Shown here: positions 13,472-46,300 of the stretch, in pieces | Position numbering within the stretch: position 1 is the first letter of the stretch | How the letters are laid out: the number at the start of each line of letters is the position of its first letter | Source of the DNA: Symbiodinium natans | Taxonomy: Eukaryota > Sar > Dinophyceae > Suessiales > Symbiodiniaceae | Direction of reading: 5' to 3' | NCBI GenBank assembly: GCA_905221605.1 | Contig: CAJNDS010001557.1 | Location: forward strand, 782,501 to 846,500 | DNA: 64,000 nt | Notes under the pieces: model-generated | The model's database searches: none | The model's input: the letters and a program-made list of their open reading frames with translations, nothing else | Told to the model about the DNA's origin: nothing | Made by a program: the position numbers and the translations under genes

Positions 13472-14321
13472 CCTCAACCCCCCACCCTAAACCCTAAACC
13501 CTTACCAAGAAGAGGCCGCGAGGCCCTCAACCCCGTTTGGGGTTTCTGGGGTCGACTGTCTGCGCCCCTGAAGCCCAAACAAGCCCCCGAGAAACCCCGA
13601 ACCCTAAACGCTCAACCCTAGCAGGTCTATAAGCCCTAAACCCTAAACCCTAAACCCTAAACCCTAAACCCTAAACGCTAAACCCTAAACCCTAAACCCT
13701 AAACCCTAAACCCTAAACCCTAAACCCTAAACCCTAAACCCTATAGACAACCAAACCCCGAAACCTCAAGCCCTGAGCCCCCCCCAACCTTGATACCTGG
13801 ATACTTGTGCCCTAAAATAGGGACCTAGCGGCCCTGAAGCACCTGAGCTAGAGCCCTGGAGACCTGTGCAGCCCCCAACGCCACGGGAAGCCATGAAGCC
13901 CCAAGCCTTACTTCGCCCATACTTGAACTTCAAACTTGTCTAAGGGGTTTCCATTGTTTTTAAACTTTTCTAAGGGTTTTTCATTTCGAAGTACGAGGAA
14001 TCAGAATGAAGTTTAACCTCTTTCATTCCGCGGTTGCCGGAGTGGTAAGAAGCCCGAAGCCCCTAGCAGCACGCACGCCCTAAAGGCTCTAAGGGTCGTT
14101 GCATGGTCCCTTAGTATGGACCCTGAAACGGGCTCCTGACATAACCCTGTACACCCCAAGGGCCCCAATTCTTCACAACCCTTTAAAGAAGGTAAGGGAC
14201 CATCTTCATATTTTTAGGCCCCCATGAAACGACCCGCAGAGAATCAGAACCCCCCACGAGCCGTCGATCGCAGGAATACGACGAGGAGGGGCCGGAGATC
14301 GTACATGGCCGCTGCTACTGA
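215..14321 (+). CDS. Divergent actin-like protein, 5' end outside window, about 23 exons
   Basis: Spliced exons: 215-263, 948-978, 1140-1209, 1476-1517, 2212-2273, 2782-2806, 3461-3493, 3791-3819, 4414-4474, 5201-5266, 6594-6637, 7139-7150 and 7456-7480 (both tentative), 8251-8281, 9041-9077, 9564-9599, 9912-9935, 10483-10544, 11402-11445, 12098-12127, 12571-12593, 13092-13164, 14274-14321 (TGA). Joined, they read 318 residues in frame and align without gaps to residues 59-376 of the actins downstream, about half identical by eye. Landmarks: [67 protein letters not shown] and a C-terminus ending VHGRCY. Every acceptor is AG followed by G; donors are 14 GC, 6 GT and 2 GA. The second phosphate loop reads DCGAE instead of DSGDG and the catalytic histidine (161) is Gln, so ATP hydrolysis may be weak. 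It may be an actin-related protein or a fast-evolving actin. No stop or frameshift was found, so I do not call it a pseudogene. Residues 1-58 are not in the window. Confidence 0.85.
832..866. repeat. (TA)n microsatellite
   Basis: About 17 TA units in the first visible actin-like intron. Confidence 0.9.
2000..2200 (+). repeat. CCCTAAA array with CCCTAGA variant block
   Basis: About 28 units directly before the exon at 2212. The last seven units are all CCCTAGA, a locally amplified variant. Confidence 0.85.
3121..3425 (+). repeat. Degenerate CCCTAAA/CCCCAAA array
   Basis: C-rich telomere-like units of 7-8 bases, just upstream of the exon at 3461. Confidence 0.75.
5905..6410 (+). repeat. Long CCCTAAA array
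   Basis: About 70 units, partly decayed, on the acceptor side of the intron between exons at 5201-5266 and 6594-6637; the donor side of the same intron has TTTAGGG and TTTGGGG units from 5288. Confidence 0.85.
7528..8218 (+). repeat. Inverted telomere-repeat pair inside one intron
   Basis: TTTAGGG units at 7531-7735, then CCCTAAA units at 7803-7890 and 8100-8218, in the intron between exons ending 7480 and starting 8251. Clear example of the donor-side/acceptor-side polarity. Confidence 0.85.
10732..11355 (+). repeat. Alternating CCCTAAA, TTTAGGG, CCCTAAA arrays
   Basis: CCCTAAA 10732-10850, TTTAGGG 10965-11033, CCCTAAA 11105-11355. The last block ends 47 bases before the exon at 11402. Confidence 0.85.
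12950..13070 (+). repeat. CCCTAAA array before actin-like exon at 13092
   Basis: About 17 units. The matching TTTAGGG block after this exon is at 13198-13285. Confidence 0.85.
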
Positions 14322-14879
14322 AGCCCCTGGCGATTTCGGTTTTAGGGGTTTCGGTTTAGGGTTTAGGGGTTCCTAGAGAAGAAAGCCTTGAAAGCGAAAG
14401 AACCACTTGTTGAGCATCGGCTCAACCCAAAGACCTAAACCCTGTGAAGCCTGGACTCTGAAACTCTTACACCCTAAACCCCTGAACCCCAAAGCCCCTA
14501 AATCCTAAGCCCTAAGCCCCTAGACCCCTAACACCTAAACCCTAAGCCCCTAAACCCTAAATCCTAAATCCCCCTAAACCCCTAGAACCTCTCAATGCAT
14601 GCCGAGCTCGATGCCGATAATTTTCCTGGCGTCGCTCGGATGCCCCTGGGGACGGCGTGTCCACCTTGGAATGCGGCTGGTGTTTTGCACAGCGGAAAGG
14701 CTACATGGGCGTTCTTTCGAGTGTAGGCTGTAGGGCTTCTGGGCTCATAGAACTGTTGAAGGGGACGCTGCGAATTCACCTTGGCACTTCCGCATCCGCG
14801 CGGTGTCGGCGCAGTTTGTACAGCTCTGGTAGCGACCCCTCAAACTCACCTCCGTCGACTTCTTTCCTACTTACAAGCC
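14322..14879 (+). other. Intergenic region between actin-like gene and first actin
   Basis: Contains a few CCCTAAA-like units (14470-14580) and, from about 14760, the upstream sequence shared by type A actins. The hairpin that follows every true actin stop codon is not present after the actin-like stop. No gene seen. Confidence 0.7.
14816..14830 (+). promoter_or_regulatory. Upstream box TTGTACAGCTCTGGT, actin A1
   Basis: Fifteen bases identical between type A and type B upstream regions that are otherwise different. It sits 50-64 bases before the ATG here. Possible promoter element or branch region for leader trans-splicing; function not shown. Confidence 0.5.
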
Positions 14880-16864
<1,985 letters not shown>

Positions 16865-16909
16865 GTCTAGGCAGACTTGCTGAAGATGCCACGTTTGAAG
16901 CGCCACAGG

Positions 16910-16950
16910 CAGATATGTCGAAGAGGGTCAAACCCTCATGTTCATGTCTG
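16910..16950 (+). promoter_or_regulatory. Conserved two-tier hairpin after actin A1
   Basis: Outer arms CAGATATG/CATGTCTG, symmetric 5-base internal loops TCGAA and ATGTT, inner stem GAGGGT/ACCCTC with loop CAA. It lies 46 bases after the stop. Likely a 3' UTR or transcript-processing element (inference). Confidence 0.7.
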
Positions 16951-17330
16951 ACCTATCGGTGCGATGATGGGCTGGGTAGGTCCAGCGACCAGTGTCTGCA
17001 AGGGTGGTTTTGAGATGTTTTGTCTGCTCCTGCTATCTTGGCAGGTGCTGCTCGGGTGTGCGCCCGAACTTGTTGCAGCTTCTGTACAGCAACCGGGCTG
17101 CGACTGCGATAGGGATTCAGGTCTCAAGCATGCCAGCCGCGACGCTGAAATGCCTTGAGACAAGATGAAAGAAGAGGCGGGCACGTTGCCTGCTTGGAGT
17201 GAGTTGCGCATCCCGTTCATGCCGCGCATGCCACGCTGCGAATTCACCTTGTCACTTCTGCTTCCGCACGGTGTCGGCGCAGTTTGTACCTCAAACTCAC
17301 CTCCGTCGGCTTCTTTCCTACTTGCAAGCC

Positions 17331-19342
<2,012 letters not shown>

Positions 19343-19387
19343 GTCTAGGCAGACTTGCTGAAGATGCCACGTTTGAAGCGCCACAGG

Positions 19388-19428
19388 CAGATATGTCGAA
19401 GAGGGTCAAACCCTCATGTTCATGTCTG
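19388..19428 (+). promoter_or_regulatory. Conserved two-tier hairpin after actin A2
   Basis: Same sequence and spacing as after A1; outer arm CAGATATG pairs with CATGTCTG through one G-U pair. Confidence 0.7.
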
Positions 19429-19764
19429 ACCTATCGGTGCGATGATGGGCTGGGTAGGTCCAGCGACCAGTGTCTGCAAGGGTGGTTTTGAGATGTTTTG
19501 TCTACTCCTGCTATCTTGGCAGGTGCTGCTCGGGTGTGCGCCCGAACTTGTTGCAGCTTCTGTACAGCAACCAGGCTGCGACTGCGATAGGGATTCAGGA
19601 TGTCTCAAGCATGCCAGCCGCGACGCTGAAATGCCTTGAGACAAGATGAAAGAAGAGGCGGGCACGTTGCCTGCTTGGAGTGAGTTGCGCATCCCGTTCA
19701 TGCCGCGCATGCCACGCTGCGAATTCACCTTGTCACTTCTGCTTCCGCGCGGTGTCGGCGCAGT

Positions 19765-19779
19765 TTGTACAGCTCTGGT
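19765..19779 (+). promoter_or_regulatory. Upstream box, actin A3
   Basis: Exact copy of TTGTACAGCTCTGGT, same distance from the ATG as in A1. Confidence 0.5.
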
Positions 19780-19828
19780 AGCGACCCCTCAAACTCACTT
19801 TCGTCGGCTTCTTTCCTACTTGCAAGCC

Positions 19829-21841
<2,013 letters not shown>

Positions 21842-21886
21842 GTCTAGGCAGACTTGCTGAAGATGCCACGTTTGAAGCGCCACAGG

Positions 21887-21927
21887 CAGATATGTCGAAG
21901 AGGGTCAAACCCTCATGTTCATGTCTG
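21887..21927 (+). promoter_or_regulatory. Conserved two-tier hairpin after actin A3
   Basis: Identical arms to A1 and A2, 46 bases after the stop codon. Confidence 0.7.
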
Positions 21928-22263
21928 ACCTATCGGTGCGATGATGGGCTGGGTAGGTCCAGCGACCAGTGTCTGCAAGGGTGGTTTTGAGATGTTTTGT
22001 CTACTCCTGCTATCTTGGCAGGTGCTGCTCGGGTGTGCGCCCGAACTTGTTGCAGCTTCTGTACAGCAACCAGGCTGCGACTGCGATAGGGATTCAGGAT
22101 GTCTCAAGCATGCCAGCCGCGACGCTGAAATGCCTTGAGACAAGATGAAAGAAGAGGCGGGCACGTTGCCTGCTTGGAGTGAGTTGCGCATCCCGTTCAT
22201 GCCGCGCATGCCACGCTGCGAATTCACCTTGTCACTTCTGCTTCCGCGCGGTGTCGGCGCAGT

Positions 22264-22278
22264 TTGTACAGCTCTGGT
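22264..22278 (+). promoter_or_regulatory. Upstream box, actin A4
   Basis: Exact copy of the 15-bp box; three extra bases lie between it and the ATG. Confidence 0.5.
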
Positions 22279-22331
22279 AGCGACCCCTCAAACTCACTTT
22301 CGTCGGCTTCTTTCGGTCCTACTTGCAAGCC

Positions 22332-24422
<2,091 letters not shown>

Positions 24423-24471
24423 GTCTAGGCAGACTGTCTTGCTGACGATGCCACGTCTGAAGCGCCACAGG

Positions 24472-24512
24472 CAGACATGTCGAAGAGGGTCAAACCCTCA
24501 TGTTCATGTCTG
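24472..24512 (+). promoter_or_regulatory. Conserved two-tier hairpin after actin A4
   Basis: Outer arms are a perfect 8-bp inverted pair, CAGACATG/CATGTCTG, around the same inner stem GAGGGT/ACCCTC. Confidence 0.72.
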
Positions 24513-24848
24513 ACCTATCGGTGCGATGATGGGCTGGGTAGGTCCAGCGACCAGTGTCCGCAAGTGTGGTTTTGAGATGTTTTGTCTGCTCCTGCTATCT
24601 TGGCAGGTGCTGCTCGGGTGTGCGCCCGAACTTGTTGCAGCTTCTGTACAGCAACCGGGCTGCGACTGCGATAGGGATTCTTGATCCCTCAAGCATGCCA
24701 GCCGCGACGCTGAAATGCCTTGAGACAAGATGGAAGAAGAGGCGGGCACGTTGTCTGCTTGTGGTGAGTTACGCAGCCCGTTCATGCCGCGCATGCCACG
24801 CTGCGAATTCACCTTGGCACTTCCGCATCCGCGCGGTGTCGGCGCAGT

Positions 24849-24863
24849 TTGTACAGCTCTGGT
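24849..24863 (+). promoter_or_regulatory. Upstream box, actin A5
   Basis: Exact copy of the 15-bp box. Confidence 0.5.
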
Positions 24864-24912
24864 AGCGACCCCTCAAACTCACCTCCGTCGACTTCTTTCC
24901 TACTTACAAGCC

Positions 24913-27307
<2,395 letters not shown>

Positions 27308-27352
27308 GTCTTGGCAGACTTGCTGACGATGCCACGTTTGAAGCGCCACAGG

Positions 27353-27393
27353 CAGACATGTCGAAGAGGGTCAAACCCTCATGTTCATGTCTG
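27353..27393 (+). promoter_or_regulatory. Conserved two-tier hairpin after actin A5
   Basis: Perfect 8-bp outer arms as in A4; same inner stem and loops. Confidence 0.72.
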
Positions 27394-27776
27394 ACTTATC
27401 GGTGCGATGATGGGCTGGGCAGGTCCAGCGACCAGTGTCCGCAAGTGTGGTTTTGAGCTGTTTTGTCTGCTCCTGCTATCTTGGCAGGTGCTGCTCGGGT
27501 GTGCGCCCGAACTTGTTGCAGCTTCTGTACAGCAACGGGCTGCGACTGCAATAGGGGTTCAGGATGTCTCAAGCATGCCAGCTGCGACGCTGAGATGAAA
27601 GAAGATGAAAACAAGGGGTGGGCACGGTCTGCTTGCGGTGAGTGCACGCCTGGCGCTTACTCATGCCACCTTGTCAATGGCCGTCCCTTAAAGGTCGCTT
27701 CCCTTGTCAACCAATGGGCCCGAGCAACCGACACAGCTCGCATCCTCCAGCCGACCCTTGCTTTTTGCCTTCAGCC

Positions 27777-31325
<3,549 letters not shown>

Positions 31326-31385
31326 GGTTTTCGAGGCTTCCGCGGCTTCTGAGGGGCTGGGAGGGAGCTGGGCAACGCCTTTGGC

Positions 31386-31426
31386 CAGACATGTCGAAGA
31401 GGGTCAAGCCCTCATGTTCATGCCTG
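31386..31426 (+). promoter_or_regulatory. Conserved two-tier hairpin after actin B1
   Basis: Outer arms CAGACATG/CATGCCTG (one mismatch); the inner stem GAGGGT/GCCCTC keeps pairing by a U-G pair. Flanking 3' sequence is unlike type A, so the hairpin itself is what is conserved. Confidence 0.7.
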
Positions 31427-31825
31427 AGCCGAAGGGTTCCGAAGCGCAATAGTGGCAGATCCATGGGTCTTAGAGTGATCCCGTCCAAGGGGGCAGATCA
31501 CAGAGATTCACAGAGGACCGTTGGGTCGTTGTGGGGTGCTTGTGTTGAGCCATCGAGTGATGGCGCAAAGCAGCTTTGCAAAATTTGTAGCTTCTCATGT
31601 ATAGATGCAAGCCGTTACAGGGCGCTTTCGCCCGTACGGCATGTATAAGGCACCGACCATTCGCGTCCCTAGCGAAACAAGGCTGTGAACTCCACGCACC
31701 CGAGCCTTGTACACACTCAAATCCTGGCCAATTGGTAGCCCTAAACACAGACCCACAGCACAAAGAAGCGGCACTGTGTGGCATGCACGTGAGTGGATGA
31801 CCTGTGCCCCGCGGGCGCGAGCATC

Positions 31826-31840
31826 TTGTACAGCTCTGGT
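31826..31840 (+). promoter_or_regulatory. Upstream box, actin B2
   Basis: Exact copy, 32-46 bases before the type B start codon; next to it is the pyrimidine-rich tract that ends in CGCAG before CCATGG. Confidence 0.5.
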
Positions 31841-31871
31841 CTAGCTCCGCTTTCATCTTCTGTCCGCAGCC

Positions 31872-33857
<1,986 letters not shown>

Positions 33858-33917
33858 GGTTTTCGAGGCTTCCGCGGCTTCTGAGGGGCTGGGAGGGAGC
33901 TGGGCAACGCCTTTGGC

Positions 33918-33958
33918 CAGACATGTCGAAGAGGGTCAAGCCCTCATGTTCATGCCTG
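33918..33958 (+). promoter_or_regulatory. Conserved two-tier hairpin after actin B2
   Basis: Same as after B1, 61 bases after the stop. Confidence 0.7.
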
Positions 33959-34367
33959 AGCCGAAGGGTTCCGAAGCGCAATAGTGGCAGATCCATGGGT
34001 CTTAGAGTGATCCCGTCCAAGGGGGCAGATCACAGAGATTCACAGAGGACCGTTGGGTCGTTGTGGGGTGCTTGTGTTGATCCATCGAGTGATGGCGCAA
34101 AGCAGCTTTGCAAAATTTGTAGCTTCTCATGTATAGATGCAAGCCGTTACAGGGCGCTTTCGCCCTTACGGCATGTCTAAGGCATCGACCATTCGCGTCC
34201 CTAGCGAAACAAGGCTGTGAACTCTACGAACCCGAGCCTTGTACACCCTCTTTCAACACACGAATCCTGGCCAATTAGTAGCCCTAAACCCGCACCACAG
34301 CAAAAAGAAGCGGCACTGTGTGGCATGCACGTGAGTGGATGACCTGTGCCCCGCGGGCGCGAGCATC

Positions 34368-34382
34368 TTGTACAGCTCTGGT
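34368..34382 (+). promoter_or_regulatory. Upstream box, actin B3
   Basis: Exact copy at the same distance from the ATG as in B2. Confidence 0.5.
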
Positions 34383-34413
34383 CTAGCTCCGCTTTCATCT
34401 TCTGTCCGCAGCC

Positions 34414-38400
<3,987 letters not shown>

Positions 38401-38460
38401 GGTTTTCGAGGCTTCCGCGGCTTCTGAGGGGCTGGGAGGGAGCTGGGCAACGCCTTTGGC

Positions 38461-38501
38461 CAGACATGTCGAAGAGGGTCAAGCCCTCATGTTCATGCCT
38501 G
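38461..38501 (+). promoter_or_regulatory. Conserved two-tier hairpin after actin B3
   Basis: Same as after B1 and B2. Confidence 0.7.
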
Positions 38502-38910
38502 AGCCGAAGGGTTCCGAAGCGCAATAATCACAGATCCATGGGTCTTAGAGTGATCCCGTCCAAGGGGGCAGATCACAGAGATTCACAGAGGACCGTTGGG
38601 TCGTTGTGGGGTGCTTGTGTTGAGCCATCGAGTGATGGCGCAAAGCAGCTTTGCAAAATTTGTAGCTTCTCATGTATAGATGCAAGCCGTTACAGGGCGC
38701 TTTCGCCCGTACGGCATGTCTAAGGCATCGACCATTCGCGTCCCTAGCGAAACAAGGCTGTGAACTCTACGCACCCGAGCCTTGTACACCCTCTTTCAAC
38801 ACACGAATCCTGGCCAATTAGTAGCCCTAAACCCGCACCACAGCAAAAAGAAGCGGCACTGTGTGGCATGCACGTGAGTGGATGACCTGTGCCCCGCGGG
38901 CGCGAGCATC

Positions 38911-38925
38911 TTGTACAGCTCTGGT
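38911..38925 (+). promoter_or_regulatory. Upstream box, actin B4
   Basis: Exact copy at the same distance from the ATG as in B2. Confidence 0.5.
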
Positions 38926-38956
38926 CTAGCTCCGCTTTCATCTTCTGTCCGCAGCC

Positions 38957-40889
<1,933 letters not shown>

Positions 40890-40938
40890 GCTGAGGGGAG
40901 TGATTGGAACACAGTTTCGATTGCCAGTCTGCAGGAGT

Positions 40939-40971
40939 CATGTCGAAGAGGGTCTAGCCCTCATGTTCATG
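40939..40971 (+). promoter_or_regulatory. Conserved hairpin after actin B4, shortened outer stem
   Basis: Outer arms reduced to CATG/CATG, inner GAGGG/CCCTC with loop TCTAG. It stays about 50 bases after the stop although the surrounding sequence has diverged from B1-B3. Confidence 0.65.
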
Positions 40972-43282
40972 GCACCTACAGCCTTACAGGTCAATCCAAT
41001 TCCTGACCGCGACGTCAAGGGGACGCGTCAGTTTGCAAAGTGACCCCTCAAAGCCATCTCAGCCCTAAGCCCTTAGACCTAATCCCTAAACCCTAAACCC
41101 TAAACCCTCAACCCTAAACCCCTTATAAGGCCTTAGTGTGCGATAATGTGCATGTCCACCCCCTCCGTAATGTCGCACTCCTTTCTTTGGAAGCCCTTCC
41201 CAAAGAGGAGGCCAACCCCCCCCCCCCCGCCTTCAAAAATCAAAGCGGTATAGGGTTCCCTTTAAGTGGAGCTCTGAGTAGGGCATCTGGGAAGTTAGAG
41301 TGTCCCTACTGTTTAATGGGTACTTTAGCCCGCACCGGAAACCGGTGCCCTAGATTTCCCTAAACCCAAACCCTAAAGCCTGAACCCTGAACTCTGAACT
41401 CTGCACCCTGAACCCTGAAGCCTAAACCCTACTGAGCTCGATCCCCGAGCCCTGGCACCCTAAACCAAGCCCTCAAAAGCCGCAGATTCGCACGCCTTAA
41501 GCCCCGTCACCGCGGTTTCGATCTCGACGCCCACTGGGCCTGTGGTTTGTCGGGTTTAAGGAGCAGATTTTTCTCACTTTCAGAGGTGGGGACACCGAGG
41601 CCCGCGAAGCCTTAGAATCTCAGGGTCGAGGATGCGGGTTTTAGAGGGTGCAAGCTTTAAGGATTAAGAGGGCTCTAAGCCCCAAACTCTACGCCCTATA
41701 AATCCTTATCCCAAAGACCCGGACGCAGCGCCCGGTTAGCGCGCAGGTGCCCAACAGTCGGCTCGACGGCATTTCTGCCCATGAGCCGAGTCACAGGGTT
41801 TGTTGAGGTGTTTCAATAAGGGGGTTTTGGGTGTAAAGGGTTTGCAGTTTGCAGGAAGAAGGGCTTAGGGTTAAAAGGATTTATGCGTTAGGAGTCTTTG
41901 AGACTTGGGGCGGGGGGGTACCGGACTTTTAGGCATCTTCTCATGCTCAAGGTTTGGGGTTCAAGGACTCCTTGAGTTCGGGTTAAGGGTTGGCCGTTCA
42001 TTTAAGCCGGGTCAGTCTTCACGTGTGATTAGTATTCGGCCGACGAAGCTTCCTCATTTTTTCGAGAGACGTGTTCTGAAACCTCCACCGCTCAGGAAAT
42101 ATGGGGTTTAGGGTTTAGGGTTTAGGGTTTAGGGTTTAGGGTTTAGGGTTTAGGGTTTAGGAGCCCTAAACCCTAAACTACAAGCCCCGCAAATCTGGCA
42201 GGAGGCTGGCTGATGACTAAGATTCTACTGAAGTAGGAAAACCCATACTGACCCTAAACCCTAAACCCTAGAACTTAAACCGAACACAAACGCCTTGCCC
42301 GCGCGACACCGACACCGACACCGGTCCCTTCAAGAATCGCGTGAAGCAACATAGGAATCGGAATATTTACTAATAGTAATCCCTTCTGGTCCCTTCAATA
42401 ATATACGATATTTACCGCCAAAAAATGATTATGCCAATAGTATTCCCTTCAGACCCCTTTGAAATTAAACTTTCAGTATAATTACCCCCCCCCCAAAAAA
42501 CCTGTTCTAATCATTAAGGGCCCTGTGGTGTCGGATCCTGGCTGCCCAGGATACGCGCTTGGTCTATGAGGCGTCGGAGCTTCTTGACATAGGCACCGGG
42601 CTGAGACTACCTAAACCCTACCCTAAACCCTAAACCCGAAGCCCTCAGCCCTGAACCCTAAACCCTAAACCCTAAGCCCTAAGCCCTAAACCCTACACCC
42701 TAAACCCTGAACCCTGAACCCTGAACCCTAAACCTAGGCCTAAACCCTAAAGGCCTAGTCCTAAGGGGTTTGGGGTTTCTGGGGAGTTTAGGGTTTACAG
42801 TAGTTTCTTAGTTGAAGTTTTTTAGAAGTTGAGTTCTGGGCCTGGGGTTTCTGAATTTGGGGGGGGGGATAATTATGCGGTTTACATTCATCTAACACCA
42901 TCTTGTAACGATATGGTCACTTCTCCAAAATATGGTCCCGTTTGGGTTCGTTATAACAATTTAGTTCACCCGAAAAGGGACCATTATTGAGAGAGCTGAC
43001 CATAAATCAACCTTGTCTTATGTGAAACAGGGTTTATATGACTGTTATTGGTGAGTGTATATAAGGTTCCTCTTTAATATAGGTGAGTGTAAATGTTGGG
43101 TGTCCTTTTGGGGGTACAACAAATATAAACCCCTACTTCATTCATATCAGTATATGATTGTAACGGGATCCAATGACGAGTCCCTGTGTCCAATGCTTTG
43201 GCGGCCGCAGGGTTTTGGGGGGTCAAGGGTTCGGGTTCAGGGTTAGGGTTTAGGGTTTAGGGTTAGGGTTTAATTAGGGTTT

Positions 43283-43342
43283 AGGGTTTAGGGCTTAGGG
43301 CTTAGGGCTTAGGGCTTAGGGCTTAGGGCTTAGGGCTTAGGG
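43283..43342 (+). repeat. TTAGGGC variant array
   Basis: Eight consecutive units carrying the same C substitution, next to ordinary TTTAGGG units; shows local copying of one variant. Confidence 0.8.
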
Positions 43343-46300
43343 TTACAGGGTTTAGGGACCCTAAACCCTAAACCCTAATTGCTCAAGCCTCTGTACCTTG
43401 GAATTATTCCAATGTTAAAAGAAATGCCTAGAAACTCATCGAAAGTCCGCCAGATTCCGCGAAACTTCCCCGCTACTTCAATATAAACTAAGGCTTAGGG
43501 TTTGTGGTTTAGGATCCAAACCCGATGTTGCATATAGTACCGACCACAGCCGGCGGAGTTACTAACAACCTTTGACTTGGGTCGTTCTCTAAAGTGGGCC
43601 CCTTTTGCACGGCACCTTCTAAACAAGACAAAGAGGAAGCCCTAAACCCTAAACTCTAGACCCTAAACCCCACAACTTAATCCCTAAACCCGAAACCCTC
43701 AACCCTCGTTTAGAGAACTGTCCAGTTCCTGTCTCGGCGCCGCCTTCTCAGGTGCAGACAAGGAGCTGCCGCGGGGATCCCGGAGACGTCATCTTAGGGT
43801 TTAGGGTTCAGGGTTTAGGGTTTAGGGTTCAGGGTTTAGGGTTCAGGGTTTAGAGTTCAGGGTTTAGGATGTAGGGTGAAGGGTTGTTTAGGGATGCTAT
43901 GTGTAACCCCAAGCACTAGACTGTAGACCCTCGACATCGAGCTCTCAGGTCGAAGTCTAGCTTGGCTTAGCTACCAGGACTTGGGTGTAGGTTCCCCGTT
44001 AAACCCGAAAAGGCACACTGTTTATTCCTAGGGTTTAGGGGTTAGGGTTTTTGGGTTTAGGGTCTAGGGTTTAGGGTTTAGGGTAGGTTGCTCTTGGGTC
44101 TCGGCCACCATGAGCTTCCATGTCATCTGCATAACCTACTGTCTCTCAGTAGGGACTAAGGGAATTAGGGTTGATATTCCCCAAAATATTCCCTTTCAGA
44201 GGATGGGGTTTATATACCCCTATACAATCCCTTAAAGGGGATAGGGCTTATATCCCATAAGGCACGGAAGGTGCCTACTTCCCTTGTTTCCGACGAAAAG
44301 CCAGCAGGTCTATGCTGTCACTGGCTGCTCTCTGCTGATCTAATGCTCATCCCCCAAATCCTAAACACCTTGAACACCCTAAACACCCTGAACCCCCCTA
44401 TCTCCCTATTCCCCCCAAACCCTAAATCAACCCTAACCCCCCAAACCCCTAGCCTAAGCCCTAAGCCCTAAGCCCAAAGCCCTAAACCCTAAGCCCTAAG
44501 CCCTAAACCCTAAGCCCTAAACCCTAAACCCTAAACCCTAAGCCCTAAACCCTAAGCCCTAAGCCCTAAACCCTAAACCCTAAACCCTAAACCCTAAGCC
44601 CTAAACCCTACAGAAACCTTCGACCCCCCAGCCCCTTTAGCCTGAGGCCCGTCATCGGCGGTCGGTCCCTGGCAGTCCTCGTCCGCTACGCCGAGAAAAC
44701 GCTCCTACGGCTCAATTTAGGGTTTAGGGTTTAGGGTTTAGGGTTTAGGGTTTAGGGTTAGGGTTTAGGGTTTAGGGTTTAGGGTTTACGGGTTAGTTCA
44801 GGTGTGTTGTTGGGGTTTGGGGTTGGGGCCTTTGGGGTTCAGAGCCTCGGGTTTAATTACAGTTTTCAAATCCCACAATTTGTGGGAACCCTAAGCCCTG
44901 GACTCCCAGAAGACTTGGGCAGCTTGGCGCAGGGTTTCGGGCCTGAGGCCTTTAGGGTTTAGGGTTTAGGGTTTAGGGTTTAGGGTTTAGGGTTTAGGGT
45001 TTAGGGTTTAGGGTTCAGGGTTCAGGGTTCAGGGTGTAGGGAGGGTTGAGTTGAAGGCTTTAGGCACATGTGGTCGTAACGTGCGTTTCGGCCCCTCTGA
45101 GGCCAAACCAAAGCATGACGTCATGCCTAAACCCCTATGCAGCCCTACACAACCCAAGCCGTATACCCTAAACCCTACACCCTACACCCTAAACTCTAAA
45201 CCCTAAACCCTAAACCCTACACCCTAAACCCTAAACCCAAAACCCTCAACCCTAAACCTTACGCATGTTTCAAGCACTAGGCCGCCCCATGCACCCGGAA
45301 GTTTGAGGCTGAAGTGGACAGCGACCTACCCCTGAGCCGCTGGTGCTGCGCTGGCTCGGCGCTTGGGCTTTCGGGCTGGGGGTTTATGGTTTAGGGATAG
45401 GGTTTAGGCTTAGGGTTTAGGTTTGAGGGTTTAGTGTTTCGGGTTTCGGGTTTGGGTTTAGGGATCCGGGTTACAAATTGCGGGATTTGAAATTTGTAAA
45501 CCGAAGGCTTTGAACCTGAACGCCCCAACCCCAAACCCCAACAACACACCTTAACTAACCCTTAAACCCTAAACCCCAAACCCCAAAGCCTAAATCCTAA
45601 ACCCTAAACCCTTTAAACGACAAAGCGTGCCTTCTAAAGCCAAGCCTCTTGAGCACAAAGCAGACATGAAGAGCTCCGTGCCACCCTGAGTCCCAAACCC
45701 TGAAACCTTAAACCCTAAAGCCTGAACTTCCCAATGGGTTTAGGGTTTAGGGTTTAGGGTTTAGGGTTTAGGGTTTGGGGTTTAGGGTTTAGGGTTTAGG
45801 GTTTAGGGTTTAGGGATTGCTGAGGGGGCACCCCCCAGCGGTAGTTCCGCATAGGGTTTACAGTAAGGGGGTCTAGCCAGAGGGGCTTAGGAGGCAAGCT
45901 CGGGGGTGTTTTTGCTATTTTGGGATTTAGGGTTTAAGGGCGCCTCAGGGGGTTTAGGGGGCACGTCTTTTAAGCCTGCAGCCCGAACTTTGCGGGCAGA
46001 CTCCCCCCCGGAGTGTTTAGAGCGCCTGCACACAGAGGGAACCTCGCCGGAGCTGATGGCTTGAAATCAGAGCCATCTGCTCAGTGGTGGAGCGCGTGAT
46101 CGACTGTTAGACCATTAGTTTTGTCTGGCGAGCTCTATGGTAGGGAAGCAGGGAATGAGGCGCTCCCATCTGATCCCTTAGAGGGCTGTATGGGGTAGAC
46201 TTAACCCCTAAACCGTAAACCCTAAACCCTAAACCCTAAACCCTAAACCCTAAACCCTAAACCCTAAAACTTCCCCCTTTGAAGGGTTAGGACTAGGGGG

